From Haliotis asinina (taxonomy: Eukaryota > Mollusca > Gastropoda > Lepetellida > Haliotidae), in contig NC_090290.1 of the NCBI RefSeq assembly GCF_037392515.1, positions 1,178,001 through 1,242,000 of the forward strand: a DNA stretch of 64,000 nt, read 5' to 3'. Position 1 is the stretch's first letter; each line of letters begins with the position of its first letter. The notes under the pieces were generated by a model. The model was not told the DNA's origin and made no database searches. It saw only the letters and a program-made list of their open reading frames with translations. Made by a program: the position numbers and the translations under genes. Below, piece by piece: positions 22,146 through 32,979 of the stretch.

Positions 22146-22390
22146 GGCACCGCTCCGAGGTGGCTGAGTGGGTTAGATCGCTGAATTTGTGTGCTGACCA
22201 TTAGCTGCCTGGTTCTGATAGGAAGGTTCTAATGCCGGAAAGGTCTCAACCTAACTCAAATCAGAGAAAGTGTGATCCTAAATATAACTGGTTACAGTTA
22301 GCCACTTTCTTAGACGACGGCCTTGCTCCTGCAAATGATGATGCCCTGAAAAATACTGTGACCCTTTGCTGTTAGCAGTAAACGCTTGAC
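22146..22390 (+). mobile_element. Family C SINE-like repeat, copy 2
   Basis: A tRNA-like head ccgaggtggctgagtgggtt is followed by the family C signature gagaaagtgtgatcctaaat and agccactttctta, as at 1985-2165. The 3' part holds gatgatgccctgaaaaatac. Confidence 0.65.
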
Positions 22391-22473
22391 AACCGACACG
22401 GTGTTTGTTTTATTTCATTGAAGAATCTGTCCAGTGTAGCTTTAATAACCGTAACGCTACCTTTCAGGGCATT

Positions 22474-22629
22474 GCCATCTGCAGAGGCCCCCAAACTTTC
22501 ATTAACTGCCCGACGAAGGGGGATTATTTCCCTTACGATAATGTCATGACTGAGTGTGGAAACGAGTGCCCCGTCTTCTTAGGCGCCGCAAGTAGCTGTG
22601 CAAAGTCAGCACCCTTGCCTGTCGTATGA
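22474..22629 (+). CDS. Possible cysteine-rich last exon (uncertain)
   Basis: After an acceptor-like gctacctttcag at 22459-22470 the frame reads IAICRGPQTFINCPTKGDYF and continues with five more Cys to a TGA at 22627-22629. The spacing could suit a small secreted domain, but I recognise no family. The last 30 or so bases overlap a family B fragment (gtcgtatgaggcgactattg), so the stop is repeat-derived. No upstream exon was identified, and it could be chance. Confidence 0.15.
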   Translation, partial: AICRGPQTFINCPTKGDYFPYDNVMTECGNECPVFLGAASSCAKSAPLPVV

Positions 22630-22690
22630 GGCGACTATTGGAATCTGGTGGCCAGGCATGATGCATGTCATGAGAAAGTAACAACGGAAC
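22600..22690 (+). mobile_element. Family B 5' fragment
   Basis: cttgcctgtcgtatgaggcg, attggaatctggtggccagg and gatgcatgtcatgag match the 5' third of family B. Confidence 0.6.
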
Positions 22691-22991
22691 TCAACGTCTG
22701 AATGTCAGTTGAGTTACCGACATCCCCATGCAATTTAGAAATGCGTATTCTTCAGCACAAAGGCGTTAATAAGACAATTCAGTGAATTCAGTGTATTTGC
22801 ACCATCAAAATTTATCTTTGTGCTAAATGATGTTGATTGTATACACGTGGAAGACTGCTTATTCGAGGGAAATAATCGCCAAGCGATCTTCCTGCCGCCA
22901 TGTTGGGATGCTGGCAAGGCATCTAAGACGTCAATCCCACCCGAGTCACTCACTCACTCTGGGTCAGTATACAAACTAACTTACAAGTACT

Positions 22992-23347
22992 GCTTGACAA
23001 GTATTAGACGAGCCAAGACCTGACAGATGATCCCAATTTGCACACGTGGGAACTCCCTCCAGAACACACTATTTGAAACAAGAGGGAAACAGGTTGTCGT
23101 CTAAATATTGAAAAGTTCAATTTCTTTGTGCGAATCGTGTCGTGATGGTGTTTTGCTGAACCAAATCGCCCTCGAGACACGTGTTAAACAGTAGCGGTGT
23201 TGATTTCACGACACGGTCAGCATGTATTCGCCAATCTACCTGTAGCCAATCTACCTGTAGCAACCAAGTGTATTAGTCCAGAGTACTTGCTCCGCCTGCT
23301 TGCTACAAACGCGTTCCCTGCGCTGGCTCATCTAATACTTGTCAAGC
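22992..23347. mobile_element. 356 bp miniature inverted-repeat element
   Basis: The left end gcttgacaagtattagacga (continuing gcca) at 22992-23015 and the inverted right end at 23324-23347 match at 23 of 24 bases. Inside, cgtgtcgtga near 23136 pairs with tcacgacacg near 23205. No ORF. Confidence 0.7.
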
Positions 23348-23411
23348 TGTAGATTTACTTTGATCAGGTCAAGCTGAACAGGTTGTCATTCTTCTTGCCC
23401 AGCAGATGTGT

Positions 23412-23577
23412 TGAGTGAGAGAATGAGTATGGTTTACGCTGCTTTCAGCAATGTACGAACAACATCATGGCGGGGGACTCTAGAAATGAGCTTCACACAT
23501 TGTACCCATGTGAGGAATCGAACCCGGACTTTCGGCGTGACTAGTGAACACATTACCACAAGGTTACCCTATCTCCT
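23412..23577 (-). mobile_element. Family A SINE, minus orientation, near full length
   Basis: gagtgagagaatgagtatgg, gctttcagcaatgtacg, ggcgggggactctagaaatg, ttcacacattgtacccatg, gaatcgaacccgg (inverted B box) and aaggttaccctatc (inverted A box) appear in order. Confidence 0.85.
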
Positions 23578-25059
23578 AGCAGAAATGTTTAAACCCGTTG
23601 GGATAGAATACTGTATCAAGACTGATATGAGCGTTTTAAAACGCCATAAAATAGTGATGACGACGTTTTTTGCTAACATATAACGTAAAACATGGAAAAA
23701 ATAGATAGGGATCGATAAATACAAATATTGAAATTTTGGATCATGATCTATATTCATTGACACACTGATAAAATATCAATCATAAACATACAAAAAACGT
23801 ATTTTGTCCAGTATAGTACTGAAACAATACCATATTTATGAAGAATATGTGTTATGAATTTCGACATTTACAGTTGAATCAGTTGTTGATTGATATGACG
23901 TAGAAGTCGTTGAAATCGACGAAGTTTATTGAACAACGCACAAATGAGTTTTACAAGTCGATATTCCTAATATCTGAATGATGTGTCCACTCGGTTATCA
24001 CAAAGATAAGCGGTAATCCATCTGGTAAAATGAGCATAACACTGTTATGATTCTTTTCATTCTTTGGACAACTGAACTGACAAAACCGTTTATCAGATGC
24101 AAGTGGCATTTCGAGCAGAACTCAGACAGCTTACTGTCTTTTGGACCTACTGTTTTACAGATAAACTGGGCGCCTGGACAACGTCAACGGTGAGTTGTTT
24201 GATCTGGGAGTAGTTCTATAAAAGACTGCATGCCAGAGTTCCGCAGACCAAGAACGTGCCATCTTTGAGCAATTCTCAGCTGAGGATGACCTATATTTAC
24301 GTATCAACAACGTAATTAATTACGTTTCCAAGATTTCGAGAAGAAAGAACAATTTACCGGTAGCTCGGTTTCATCGTAGCACGTGTAAATCTAAATTCAA
24401 TGAGTTATTCACCCGACAGATCAACATATTCACACAAACAAATCCAGCTATGTTTAATAATTTCAATATGCATTTAAAATTACATGAATATAAATGGCAC
24501 TGAATGGCTATATTGAGATTAAAAACCACCTAGTGCGGTGCTGTTGCCCATGTACCGTGCCGGGCGAGCCACAGTGGAAATATAATAATTAATGATGACT
24601 CACTTGTGACCTGGCACTGCATGTATATTCAGTCTGGCGACGCTTATGAATAAAGAGGGAAGCAAGCTTCATTTACTCTTGTGAAGGTAGATCAACGAGA
24701 TTGTCCGTAAAAACAGATGTTTACTGAGACTCAACACGTGTGTTAATGTTACAACAGTCGTCCATCGATTAGAAACTATCCATCCATGACGAAGCATATT
24801 AGACATGTAAGAAAACTGCTTTCATATTGGGCACGACATGGGTCACCACCTAACACACGTATCTCATGTCCACAGTTTCTATGTACATTACACTTGATGA
24901 TCAGATGCGTAGGCTTTGCCTTATATAGCAGTAGGCCTGTCGTCTACTGAGAGTTAGCGGTGAGTGAATCAAGATTTACCGTGGCACCGGCAGTATTTCT
25001 GACATAAAGCGATAAAATATGTCAAGTCTGTTATAAAAGTGTAAAGGTATGGGTTAAAA
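23578..25059. other. No gene recognised; one isolated TATA-like site
   Basis: TATAAAAG at 24217-24224, with tccgcagacc about 25-30 bases downstream, could be a core promoter, but no ORF, exon or neighbour supports a transcript. The rest is featureless. Confidence 0.3.
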
Positions 25060-25205
25060 TTGATCCTCTGTAACCCATGCTTGCCCCACTGAGCGACTGA
25101 CAGGATCGTTAGTCGAACGTCCTATCCCATTTGTGTAGGTCAATACTCGTAGAGTTACACATTACTTGCAGACCGCCTCCAACCGGAAATAAATCCCCAA
25201 ACTAA
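25060..25205 (+). mobile_element. Family B copy, + orientation, diverged
   Basis: gggttaaaattgatcctctg, cgactgacaggatcgttagt and catttgtgtaggtcaatact align with the 5' two thirds of B; the 3' part is degraded. Confidence 0.65.
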
Positions 25206-25562
25206 ACCCAAACCATTGTACATATAAAGCTATACTTGAAAACAATTTTACACGCATTTTAACTCTACAATACTAATCACAGCAGTTTTAAACACGAGCT
25301 ATGATCCACTAGCAGACAATGCACAGCTCTCAGACTGGACCGTAGACATGATGACATGCAGACTGTGTATACAGCGGTGCACCTTCAGATGACAGACAAT
25401 CGTACGTTTGTCTGAAGCCTCTCTGCAATATCCACAGAGGTCTATATGTGGCAGAGTGCGGCTCGGACAATTCACTGGTTGACATCAGGGCAGGCATTAG
25501 AGATACATTGGCACGCATGGCCAACGCGTCTGACCTGGAGTCCTCTTGCCTCTTGATCAGTC

Positions 25563-25722
25563 GAGTGAGTGACTTGGGTTTTATGCCGCTTTTTGCAATA
25601 TTCCTGCAGTATCACGACGGGGACACCAGAAATAGGCTTCACATAGTGTATCCATATGGAGATGGAACCCAGGCCTTAGGCGTTACAAGCGAGTGCTTTT
25701 ACCTCTAGACTACCCTACAACT
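25563..25722 (-). mobile_element. Family A SINE, minus orientation
   Basis: gagtgagtgacttgggtttt, gcaatattcctgcagtatca, gggacaccagaaataggctt and gcgagtgcttttacctctag run in order, ending with the inverted A box agactaccctaca. Confidence 0.85.
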
Positions 25723-27159
25723 CATATTATGCATGAAGAGAGATAAGGAACGAGACAAGACGCGTAGAGAAAATTACCGATTGAGGTTTGCTGTCAATTA
25801 TATTTGAATTGCAGGCCAAAACATCTGGCAGAACCAAGTAAGACGTGCCTTAATGTAGTGTCGCTAATTGGCTCAAAAACCGATGATGCGGCCTTAAATC
25901 GTTTCGCACCCAAAAAAGTGGTGTTTGGAATTGGCTAAACTATGGCGTGTAACAGAATGTATAAAACATAACAACAGAAGAACTGCACGGAACGAACAGA
26001 CATATCTGAAGTTAAAAAAATAGTTGTACTATATCATAAACTAGTGGGCAAAAGAAAGTGAACACTCTAATTAATGATCGATAAAATCAAAGCAAAACAT
26101 ACAATGTTTTTGAGTTATAGTACATTTAATGAAGCCAGCATTTGGGACAATGCACCAAGTGTGTCTATGAGAAACTCGTACCAGATGAAAAGCACGCGTC
26201 ATGTATTGGGCAGAGGGGTGGGAAAATATCTCTGTCATGTCAAGTCTCAGGTCACGCATACACATGCTTAGTAAGGAGTGTGACTACCTCTGACCAGCAC
26301 TCGCCCAGACTCGCCGTCTCACCCATGTCGTCAGCCCACGAACAACGTCTGTTGGAACCCTATTTCACTCGTTCCTGAGAGCGTCTGCAAATTCTTGTTG
26401 GTTCCCTGGGAGTCATGCTCATCTTCTCACCTGGCGTTCTAAGTGTTCTATGGGGTTTCGATCAGCTTGCTGACTATGAAGAACTTGGATATTCACTACT
26501 AATTTACTAACTTGAACAACTTTGCCAGAAATTCAAAATAAAAAGTGTTCATTTTTTTGCTCACACGTTTAGGACTATGGATACGAAATTAACAGTTTGA
26601 TTTCTTTTCCAAGAACGGACAAACCCCACGGCTGATTTTATTTTGTTGTAGCAAACTCTTTTGAAACCGCCCCCTTAGCCCAATGACATGTTTGGAACAT
26701 TTCAATGTCAAGTCTGGAAGAGGTATTTCTAGTGTCTAGCACGTGAAAATGCTGAAATATTGATGAAGTAAGCGGAAAAAAAATCAGGCAGGTATGGATA
26801 CCCAGGTTTCTCACACTTTCACACTATTGAAGACGGGACCCTTGACTTCCGTCTCATGATGTGACTCTTTACGTATATTTTGAATGATCTCTGATGTGTG
26901 TAAGTAATATTGACCCTTGACTCTTCCTTACTGAATTGCAGCAAGTGCAAGAACGGCGTTACAATGACTTTTAAGTCAAATTATTGAAAAATGGTTATAT
27001 AAAATAATTAGCATTGATCTCACATACCGCTTTGTTCTATTTTTGTAAGTCGGTGATGACTTTTTTTCTCTCGGTAGTGCGCCGTATGTTGCATGTCGGG
27101 AAATATATGCATGGATAATTACACAAAATGTACAGAGTCGTAGACAATGACGAACGTGG
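25723..27159. other. No gene recognised
   Basis: Overlapping frames at 26071-26378 are open on both strands, with no conserved motif or splice context. Confidence 0.3.
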
Positions 27160-27775
27160 TGATGTTACGAGTGGGATGATGTTACATGTTGGATGATGTT
27201 ACATGTTGGATAATGTTACGAGTGGGATGATGTTACATGTTGGATGATGTTACGAGTGGGATGATGTTACATGTTGGATGATGTTACGAGTGTGATGATG
27301 TTACATGTTGGATGATGTTACGAGTGTGATGATGTTACATGTTGGATGATGTTACGAGTGTGATGATGTTACATGTTGGATGATGTTACGAGTGTGATGA
27401 TGTTACATGTTGGATGATGTTCCGTGTTGGATGATGTTACGAGTAGAATATTGGTGCGTGTGGGATGATGTTACATGTGACATTATGTTTCGAGTGGGAT
27501 GATGTTACCAGTGGGGTGATGAAACAGTTACGTGTGTGATGATGTTACGAATGTGATGTTGTCACGTGTGGGATGATGAAACAGTTATGTGTGGGATGAT
27601 GTTACGAGTAAGATGATGAAACAGTTACGTGTGTGATGATGTTACGAATGTGATGTTGTCACGTGTGGGATGATGAAACAGTTATGTGTGGGATGATGTT
27701 ACGAGTAAGATGATGAAACAGTTACGTGTGAGATGATGTTACGAGTAGGAAGATGAAACAGTGACGTGTGGTAAC
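27160..27775 (+). repeat. 17 bp minisatellite arranged as about 34 bp dimers
   Basis: gatgatgttacatgttg alternates with gatgatgttacgagtgtg between 27176 and 27440, then decays into mixed units with gatgatgaaacagttacgtg. The array resumes at 28205 beyond an inserted element. Confidence 0.92.
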
Positions 27776-27820
27776 TTCTTTGAGTGGCATGTAGAAGTTA
27801 GGGAGTAATATAAATGGATT

Positions 27821-28185
27821 AACAACTTTATTCAGGTGATGCGGCGTTTCGATACATAATAAAAAAACCCAGACTCTTACATATACAGTAAAATACTTTT
27901 ATAACGAACTACAAGGGATCACGAAATTAGTTCGTTATATCCGTAGTTCGCTATTCGCGAAAATCCATTGAAAGAACAGTAAAGTATTCTACTGTATACA
28001 TATATAGTACTTACTTAACTAATTGTGTACATATATATCAAGATTAATGTCTTTGTAGCTTATAAGAAGTATGCATGTATGTCTGTACATGTATATATAT
28101 CCTGTTTTCCACATTACTCATACCATCTTAACAACGATACAAGAATCTGTATCGAAACGTCGCATCATCTGAATAAAGAAGTTGT
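27821..28185. mobile_element. Element with 35 bp inverted ends, inside the 17 bp array
   Basis: The left end aacaactttattcaggtgat (to 27855) and right end (28149-28185) are inverted copies sharing tttattcag, tgatgcg and cgtttcgatac, with a 2 bp length difference. It separates two parts of the same minisatellite, so it is an insertion. It contains a nested MITE at 27886-27994. Confidence 0.75.
27886..27994. mobile_element. 109 bp nested MITE with TA target site (pogo/Tigger-like ends)
   Basis: The ends are cagtaaaatacttt and, inverted, cagtagaatacttt, flanked by TA on both sides (27884-27885 and 27995-27996). Inside, ataacgaact (27901) pairs with agttcgttat (27929). The CAGTA end followed by ataacgaac resembles pogo/Tigger-type elements; that assignment is inferred. 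Confidence 0.7.
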
Positions 28186-28199
28186 CCCAAAAAGCTTGT

Positions 28200-28315
28200 C
28201 CTTAGAGTTACGAGTGTGACGATGTTACGTGTGTGATTATGCTACGTGCGGGGTGATGTTACGTGTGTGACGATGTTACGAGTGGGATTGTGCTACGAGT
28301 TGAATGAATGAAACT
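28200..28315 (+). repeat. Continuation of the 17 bp array
   Basis: acgagtgtgacgatgttacg, gtgtgattatgctacg and gagtgggattgtgctacgag are degenerate units of the array that ends at 27775. Confidence 0.75.
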
Positions 28316-28814
28316 GTGTGCAGACTGCTCGGAGGGAGATTATAAGTTCCTCTCACCGGTATAAAACCAACAATCTGGGATGATACGATGCATTTGGAGA
28401 AGAGTATGATATTCATGATGATTGTTTCTCTACGTCTGGTGAAATTGTCGTCATACGATGCCTGAGTAATGAATATGTGGCAGTGAGGAAACTGATGCTA
28501 AATGCTGAGCCCTCTGCTTGCTTTGAATCGTGAAGATTGATACGCATGCACATTTTATAACCAATTCAACAGTTCATTATACACATCAATCCCATTTGGC
28601 GGTGACGAGAAACGCTATCACGCATGAAAAAACACTGTTGGCATCAGAGTTGGGCGAACTAATAGGCTCAATAAAAAGTGTTTAGTTAGTTTTAAGCATG
28701 TTTTAGGGTCGACCTTATCGTGTTGGTTCCATACTTCAATATTTTTCAGTTGTCACGCTATTCAGAGATTCTCGGGAGCCTGTGGATTCTGTGACTTCAT
28801 CTCCTTACACGTGG
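28316..28814. other. No feature recognised
   Basis: No ORF, repeat or promoter-like structure was seen. Confidence 0.3.
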
Positions 28815-28975
28815 GGGGAGTTGGGTAGCCTATGTTGGGTAGCCTATGTTGGGTAGCCTATGTTGGGTAGCCTATGTTGGGTAGCCTGGTCACGTGGAAG
28901 ACGTGATAGTGCTGGAACATTGCTAAAGGCGACGTAAAACACAATCCACACAATTCAAATTCACTCACTCAAGAA
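28815..28975 (+). mobile_element. Family A SINE with A-box micro-expansion
   Basis: The A-box segment gttgggtagcctat is repeated in a 14 bp period from 28820 to about 28887 (four full units plus one partial). The sequence then jumps to the 3' body (acgtgatagtgctggaacat, gctaaaggcgacgtaaaaca, ctcactc). The B box is deleted. Confidence 0.75.
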
Positions 28976-28982
28976 ACAACCT

Positions 28983-29150
28983 TTACTTACGTTAGCAATC
29001 GAACCCGGATCCAAGCAAACGCTGTAATCACTAGGCTACCCAAGCACCCGTTGCACACCCGAAATGGGCTTGATACACTGTGCACATGTTTGGAATCTTA
29101 ACCCGGGTGTACGGTGTTAGGAACGAACGCTTTGAACACACATCCTCCCC
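28983..29150 (-). mobile_element. Two family A head fragments, minus orientation
   Basis: agcaatcgaacccggatcca and taatcactaggctaccca (28997-29042) are inverted B and A boxes. A second fragment follows at 29043 with cacccgaaatgggcttgata and taacccgggtgtacggtg. Confidence 0.65.
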
Positions 29151-29430
29151 CTCCGTGAAGTTGCATTGCTTATGCACAGCGGCTGCTGCGATACTATTAC
29201 CATCACAATGTTTATTTGCAATAATCTCGTTATCACTGTTCTTGTATGATATGGCATTGAAACTCTATTGCCATAGTGGTACCTTGCAGTGATTGACTTC
29301 ACATATTTTAATACATTTGTTAATTATATCATATTGCTGTGGTGGTTGTTTTCTCATCCGGTTCTCTAACGGTCTTAAGCACTTTTGACCTTTTAGTTCA
29401 AATTTAGAACATTGTGCACACGTTCAGACC
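29151..29430. other. No feature recognised
   Basis: Short frames on both strands at 29080-29302 without motifs. Confidence 0.3.
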
Positions 29431-29576
29431 TTGTTCGTGGTCGAGTGGAGAGAATGCGAGGTTGACGGTTCGATTCCCGGTGCCGTCACACCAGACGGAC
29501 ATTAAACACCGGTAGTCTAGACAGAGGAGCGGTAGGGCAGCCGAGTAGACAATGTAAACACTCAGACACACACACG

Positions 29577-29613
<37 letters not shown>

Positions 29614-29693
29614 ACGGACATTAAACACAGGTAGTCTAGACAGAGGAGCGGTAGGGCAGCCGAGTAGACAATGTAAACACTCAGACACACACA

Positions 29694-29748
<55 letters not shown>

Positions 29749-29800
29749 ACACACACACACACAGACACAGACGCGTCTTTAACGTACACACACACACACA
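29431..29800. repeat. tRNA-like fragment plus duplicated (CA)n block
   Basis: ttcgtggtcgagtggagaga and ggttcgattcccggtg (29429-29484) look like a tRNA-derived head. A segment starting agacggacattaaacac occurs at 29493 and again at 29611 (118 bp period), each time ending in a (CA)n run; the second run spans about 29700-29762. Long Cys/Val frames here are artefacts of CA repeats. Confidence 0.85.
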
Positions 29801-30895
29801 CACTGTCATATCTGTCAAACCACAATAAAAACAACCAGACATAATCATATCTGACATTAGGTGCTTCAGTAAAACTGAAACAAAAACTCCCCTCACGCCC
29901 AATCATGTATAACGTCTTACTAAACCAACTTAAATTGATCTTATGTAAGATCTGTATTGACTCTTTTTTTCTTCTAAGGAAAATCATACACGCCGATATT
30001 GACAATATTCCTACCCTAGGATCAATAGATTTCAGCTCTATAGGACAGTGACTGGGCCAGTTTGACGGAGATCGTCCTTGCTACATTCTCATTAAAGTCA
30101 CACACTGCACAGAGTCCGCTCGTCTCGCGTGGGTTGTGTTGCAGACTGGCTTGAGATAATTCAGGTATCTTCTACACCACTCATGTTTTTTGACATCCAA
30201 ACGTGTACTTGACCACGGAATCGGTTCACGCCCAAGTCTGATAAAAGTAAGTAATAATAGCATTTTTAATTCTGGACTTCATTTACATCCGTGTTGTGGT
30301 ATATGTGTGTACAGGGTAGGATAGACAACGTGCATGTGGATCATTTGGCTTGGATATAAATTGTATGCTACATCTAGTATGTATCATATTTATATTTATC
30401 GTCAATGATATATGCACAATTCCAAAACTTCATGTATGTATATACTGTATATATAATTATGTATTGTATCATTATAAACGAGAGTGGTTGAAGACAATTT
30501 AGAAGGGAAGGCAACATAATATGTAAACATCGTTTGTTAAGTTTCGGTTGACATTTAAAGGCAAGTAAACTTTTTACAGAATACTCAAACTGAGTACAGT
30601 TTAACTTGTGCAGGCGTTTATCTGGTCATGAAATCGGTTTGGTAACTTATGGTTATGTTTTGGTCTTTTTTCAGTTATTTTTGAAATATTAAACTAAAAC
30701 TAAAATCTCAATCGTAAACACAGTTAAATGGATCATTTAAGAAAACAACAATAGAAGCTGATGGAAACATAAACTTTAACCCCTGTTTGTTCCACTGGAA
30801 ATCTCAAACGCTACAAGTGCGGGAGAAGTTGAAATGTGTTTATGAATGTTAACATGAACATTCAAATGGTTGACATCTTTATTGTCGTATTGTGT
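29801..30895. other. No gene recognised
   Basis: AT-rich from 30340 onward; no ORF with domain character. Confidence 0.3.
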
Positions 30896-31152
30896 TGAGG
30901 GAGGGAGAGAGAGAGAGAGAGATAGAGAGAGAGAGAGCGCGGAGAGATAGAGAGAGGAGAGAGAGAGAGGCTGAGGGAGAGACAATGAGAGAGAGGGAGA
31001 GGGAGGGAGGGAGAGGAGAGAGAGAGCGGAGAGATAGAGAGAGGAGAGAGAGAGGAGAGAGAGAGAGGGTAAGGGAGAGAGAATGAGAGAGAGGGAGAGA
31101 GAGGAGAGAGAGGGTGAGAGAGAGAGGGAGAGAGAGAGAGAGTGGAGAGAGG
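30896..31152. repeat. (GA)n imperfect microsatellite
   Basis: An almost pure purine strand of gagaga with gggagg and gatag interruptions, 250 bp long. Arg/Glu and Ser/Leu frames on the two strands are compositional. Confidence 0.95.
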
Positions 31153-31574
31153 GAATACTTGTGCTACAGTGCTAACCTGTTCCAGTGTGCATGTTGACGT
31201 CACTCCCCTCGGTCACACTATCCACTGCCAAGCGTCAAGGATACATGTCCTATATGTGAACACCGCTAATGATATAAGTGAATCATGCAAAATCATACTG
31301 CAGTTAACGGATTCAGCTTAGTGGGTTTCATTGGGGAAACGCTTGAGGCGAACTGACACGAGATTCCGTAGTACACAAACGAGGTTAGAGGAGCTTGAAA
31401 GGTTGCCATAAGCCATGGCTGTACACATGTGTAGTAGACCTCTCAACGTTAGAATAGCAGCACCCCGTGGGTCATCTGGCTCAGGACATAGTTTCTGCTA
31501 CTTATCGGGTCTAATAATAATGTTATTCCAGTTGAATGAACCCTAGATGACTTGATGGTTTTCAGTTATCCATG
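31153..31574. other. No feature recognised
   Basis: Ordinary sequence with no ORF or repeat. Confidence 0.3.
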
Positions 31575-31875
31575 CTTGTCGTAAGAGGGATCTGTGGACA
31601 GACTCGCTGACTTGGTTGACACATGTCATCACTTCCCAGTTTCATCGATCGATATTCCATTAATATGACTGCGGGAAAAGGATGTCATTCAATATACATG
31701 TGAGGGAATCCAACATGGGTGTGACGAGAAAATTCTATAATCTCTATTCTACCCCACCAACCTCAATGCTCATAATGTTGAACACTGGTTTGTCTGGTCC
31801 AGACTCGTTTATTTATAGAGTGTCTCTACACATCTGGTATACTGCTGAAGGCGGCATTAAACAACATACAAACAA
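31575..31875 (+). mobile_element. Family B copy split by about 80 bp of other sequence
   Basis: The 5' part is atgcttgtcgtaagagggat and gacttggttgacacatgtca (31575-31665). The 3' part resumes near 31762 with atgctcataatgttgaacac, tgtctggtccagactcgttt and gctgaaggcggcattaaaca. Confidence 0.75.
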
Positions 31876-32802
31876 GCTGACGGCAGATGACAGTAGACCA
31901 GTGTCCGATAGTGTCAGCAAACACTGACACCCCTGATGACATCACACATGAAATATTCAAACATAATTCCATCCATCCATATTCTGCAAACCTCGTCCCA
32001 TGTTATAATTTGACGTAACTCAATGCATGTGTTTTTATAAATAACTGTTAATCGATAGTTTATTACTCATGGATACCAGAAAAAAGCCCGATCGCAAACA
32101 ATAAATCATGTTTTTTCCCACATGTACGAGGATATATATGGTCGCGCGCACGTGTTGTGCATTCCTACACATCAGATGCCAATACAGACATAGGATTGAA
32201 TTGGTGTTTTTACACTTATTTAATTCAAACATGTACACTATACTGACTAGGCTTCCCATCACCCTTTTAACAATGTTACCAGGTCTTTATTTGTGTATGT
32301 TTGGTGTTAATTGTGAGGAAACCATATGACATGTATGATGCAGTTGTCTATGTGTCTGTTCTCAAATCGTCTTTAAATGGAGACGCCTTTACATTCTTGG
32401 CTTGGCTGATTTCAGTAACAGAAAATAACATACACGTATATTCAGAATCTGAAGTTCTGAACTTCTGAAGTTGTCTGTCGTATTTTACATTATATGATAT
32501 ACATCTGCTCCCACACGGTCAGAAACGCAGTGTTTGATATATTGTTACGAGTGTGTATTTTCTGTATATTTTGCTATTAATTAAGTAATAATTGTTATTG
32601 GTTCACAACATTTAGTGGTTTTTATAATAATTATGATGGGTCACATTCGTTGTAATGGTCAACACTTTTAGCATTCTGATTTTCCGGAATTTATCTGCTC
32701 CTAGTTTTCTATATGTTTACTTCCGGGAGACCTTTTCGAGGGCATTCTACTGTGTTGACGATGTTCGTAATTGCCAGAACTTTCGGGAAATGACTTAGTA
32801 TA
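31876..32802. other. No gene recognised upstream of a possible promoter
   Basis: AT-rich; no ORF supported. It precedes the TATA motif at 32803. Confidence 0.3.
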
Positions 32803-32812
32803 TATATAAAAG
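32803..32812 (+). promoter_or_regulatory. TATA box, possible promoter of the GPCR at 37032
   Basis: tatataaaag is followed about 30 bp downstream by cactcattcat, a plausible start region. The next ATG-free stretch ends in a consensus splice donor at 32980. Assignment to the downstream receptor is inferred from order and strand only. Confidence 0.4.
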
Positions 32813-32832
32813 CTGGTTGCCGTGTTGAGGGC

Positions 32833-32979
32833 GACACTCATTCATATTAACTGGAGGATACATTACTGCCAACGCTTGATCATCAAAACCCGTCAACACC
32901 TGACCTACATTATCCGCTGTCAGACCGATCGCTGTGTTTACATTCTGCATAGCTGATTCTCTCTCACACCAAGACTTTG
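32833..32979 (+). other. Possible non-coding leader exon
   Basis: From the predicted start near 32833 to the donor ctttg/gtgagt (32980) there is no ATG, as expected of a 5' untranslated exon. The nearest good + strand acceptor in front of a coding frame is tttgtaaatttcag at 36986, which would give a leader intron of 4.0 kb. Confidence 0.35.

Noticed and set aside
24217..24224. TATA box with start-site-like sequence as a promoter
   Set aside because: No ORF, exon or conserved splice donor follows, so it stays unsupported.
26071..26378. Frames open on both strands, one with Cys-x-x-Cys
   Set aside because: No family match that I recognise and no gene context.
29404..30005. Overlapping minus-strand frames rich in Cys and Val
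   Set aside because: They are translations of the (CA)n microsatellites and their 118 bp duplication.
30776..31203. Ser/Leu/Pro-rich minus frames and an Arg/Glu-rich plus frame
   Set aside because: Compositional frames across the (GA)n tract.
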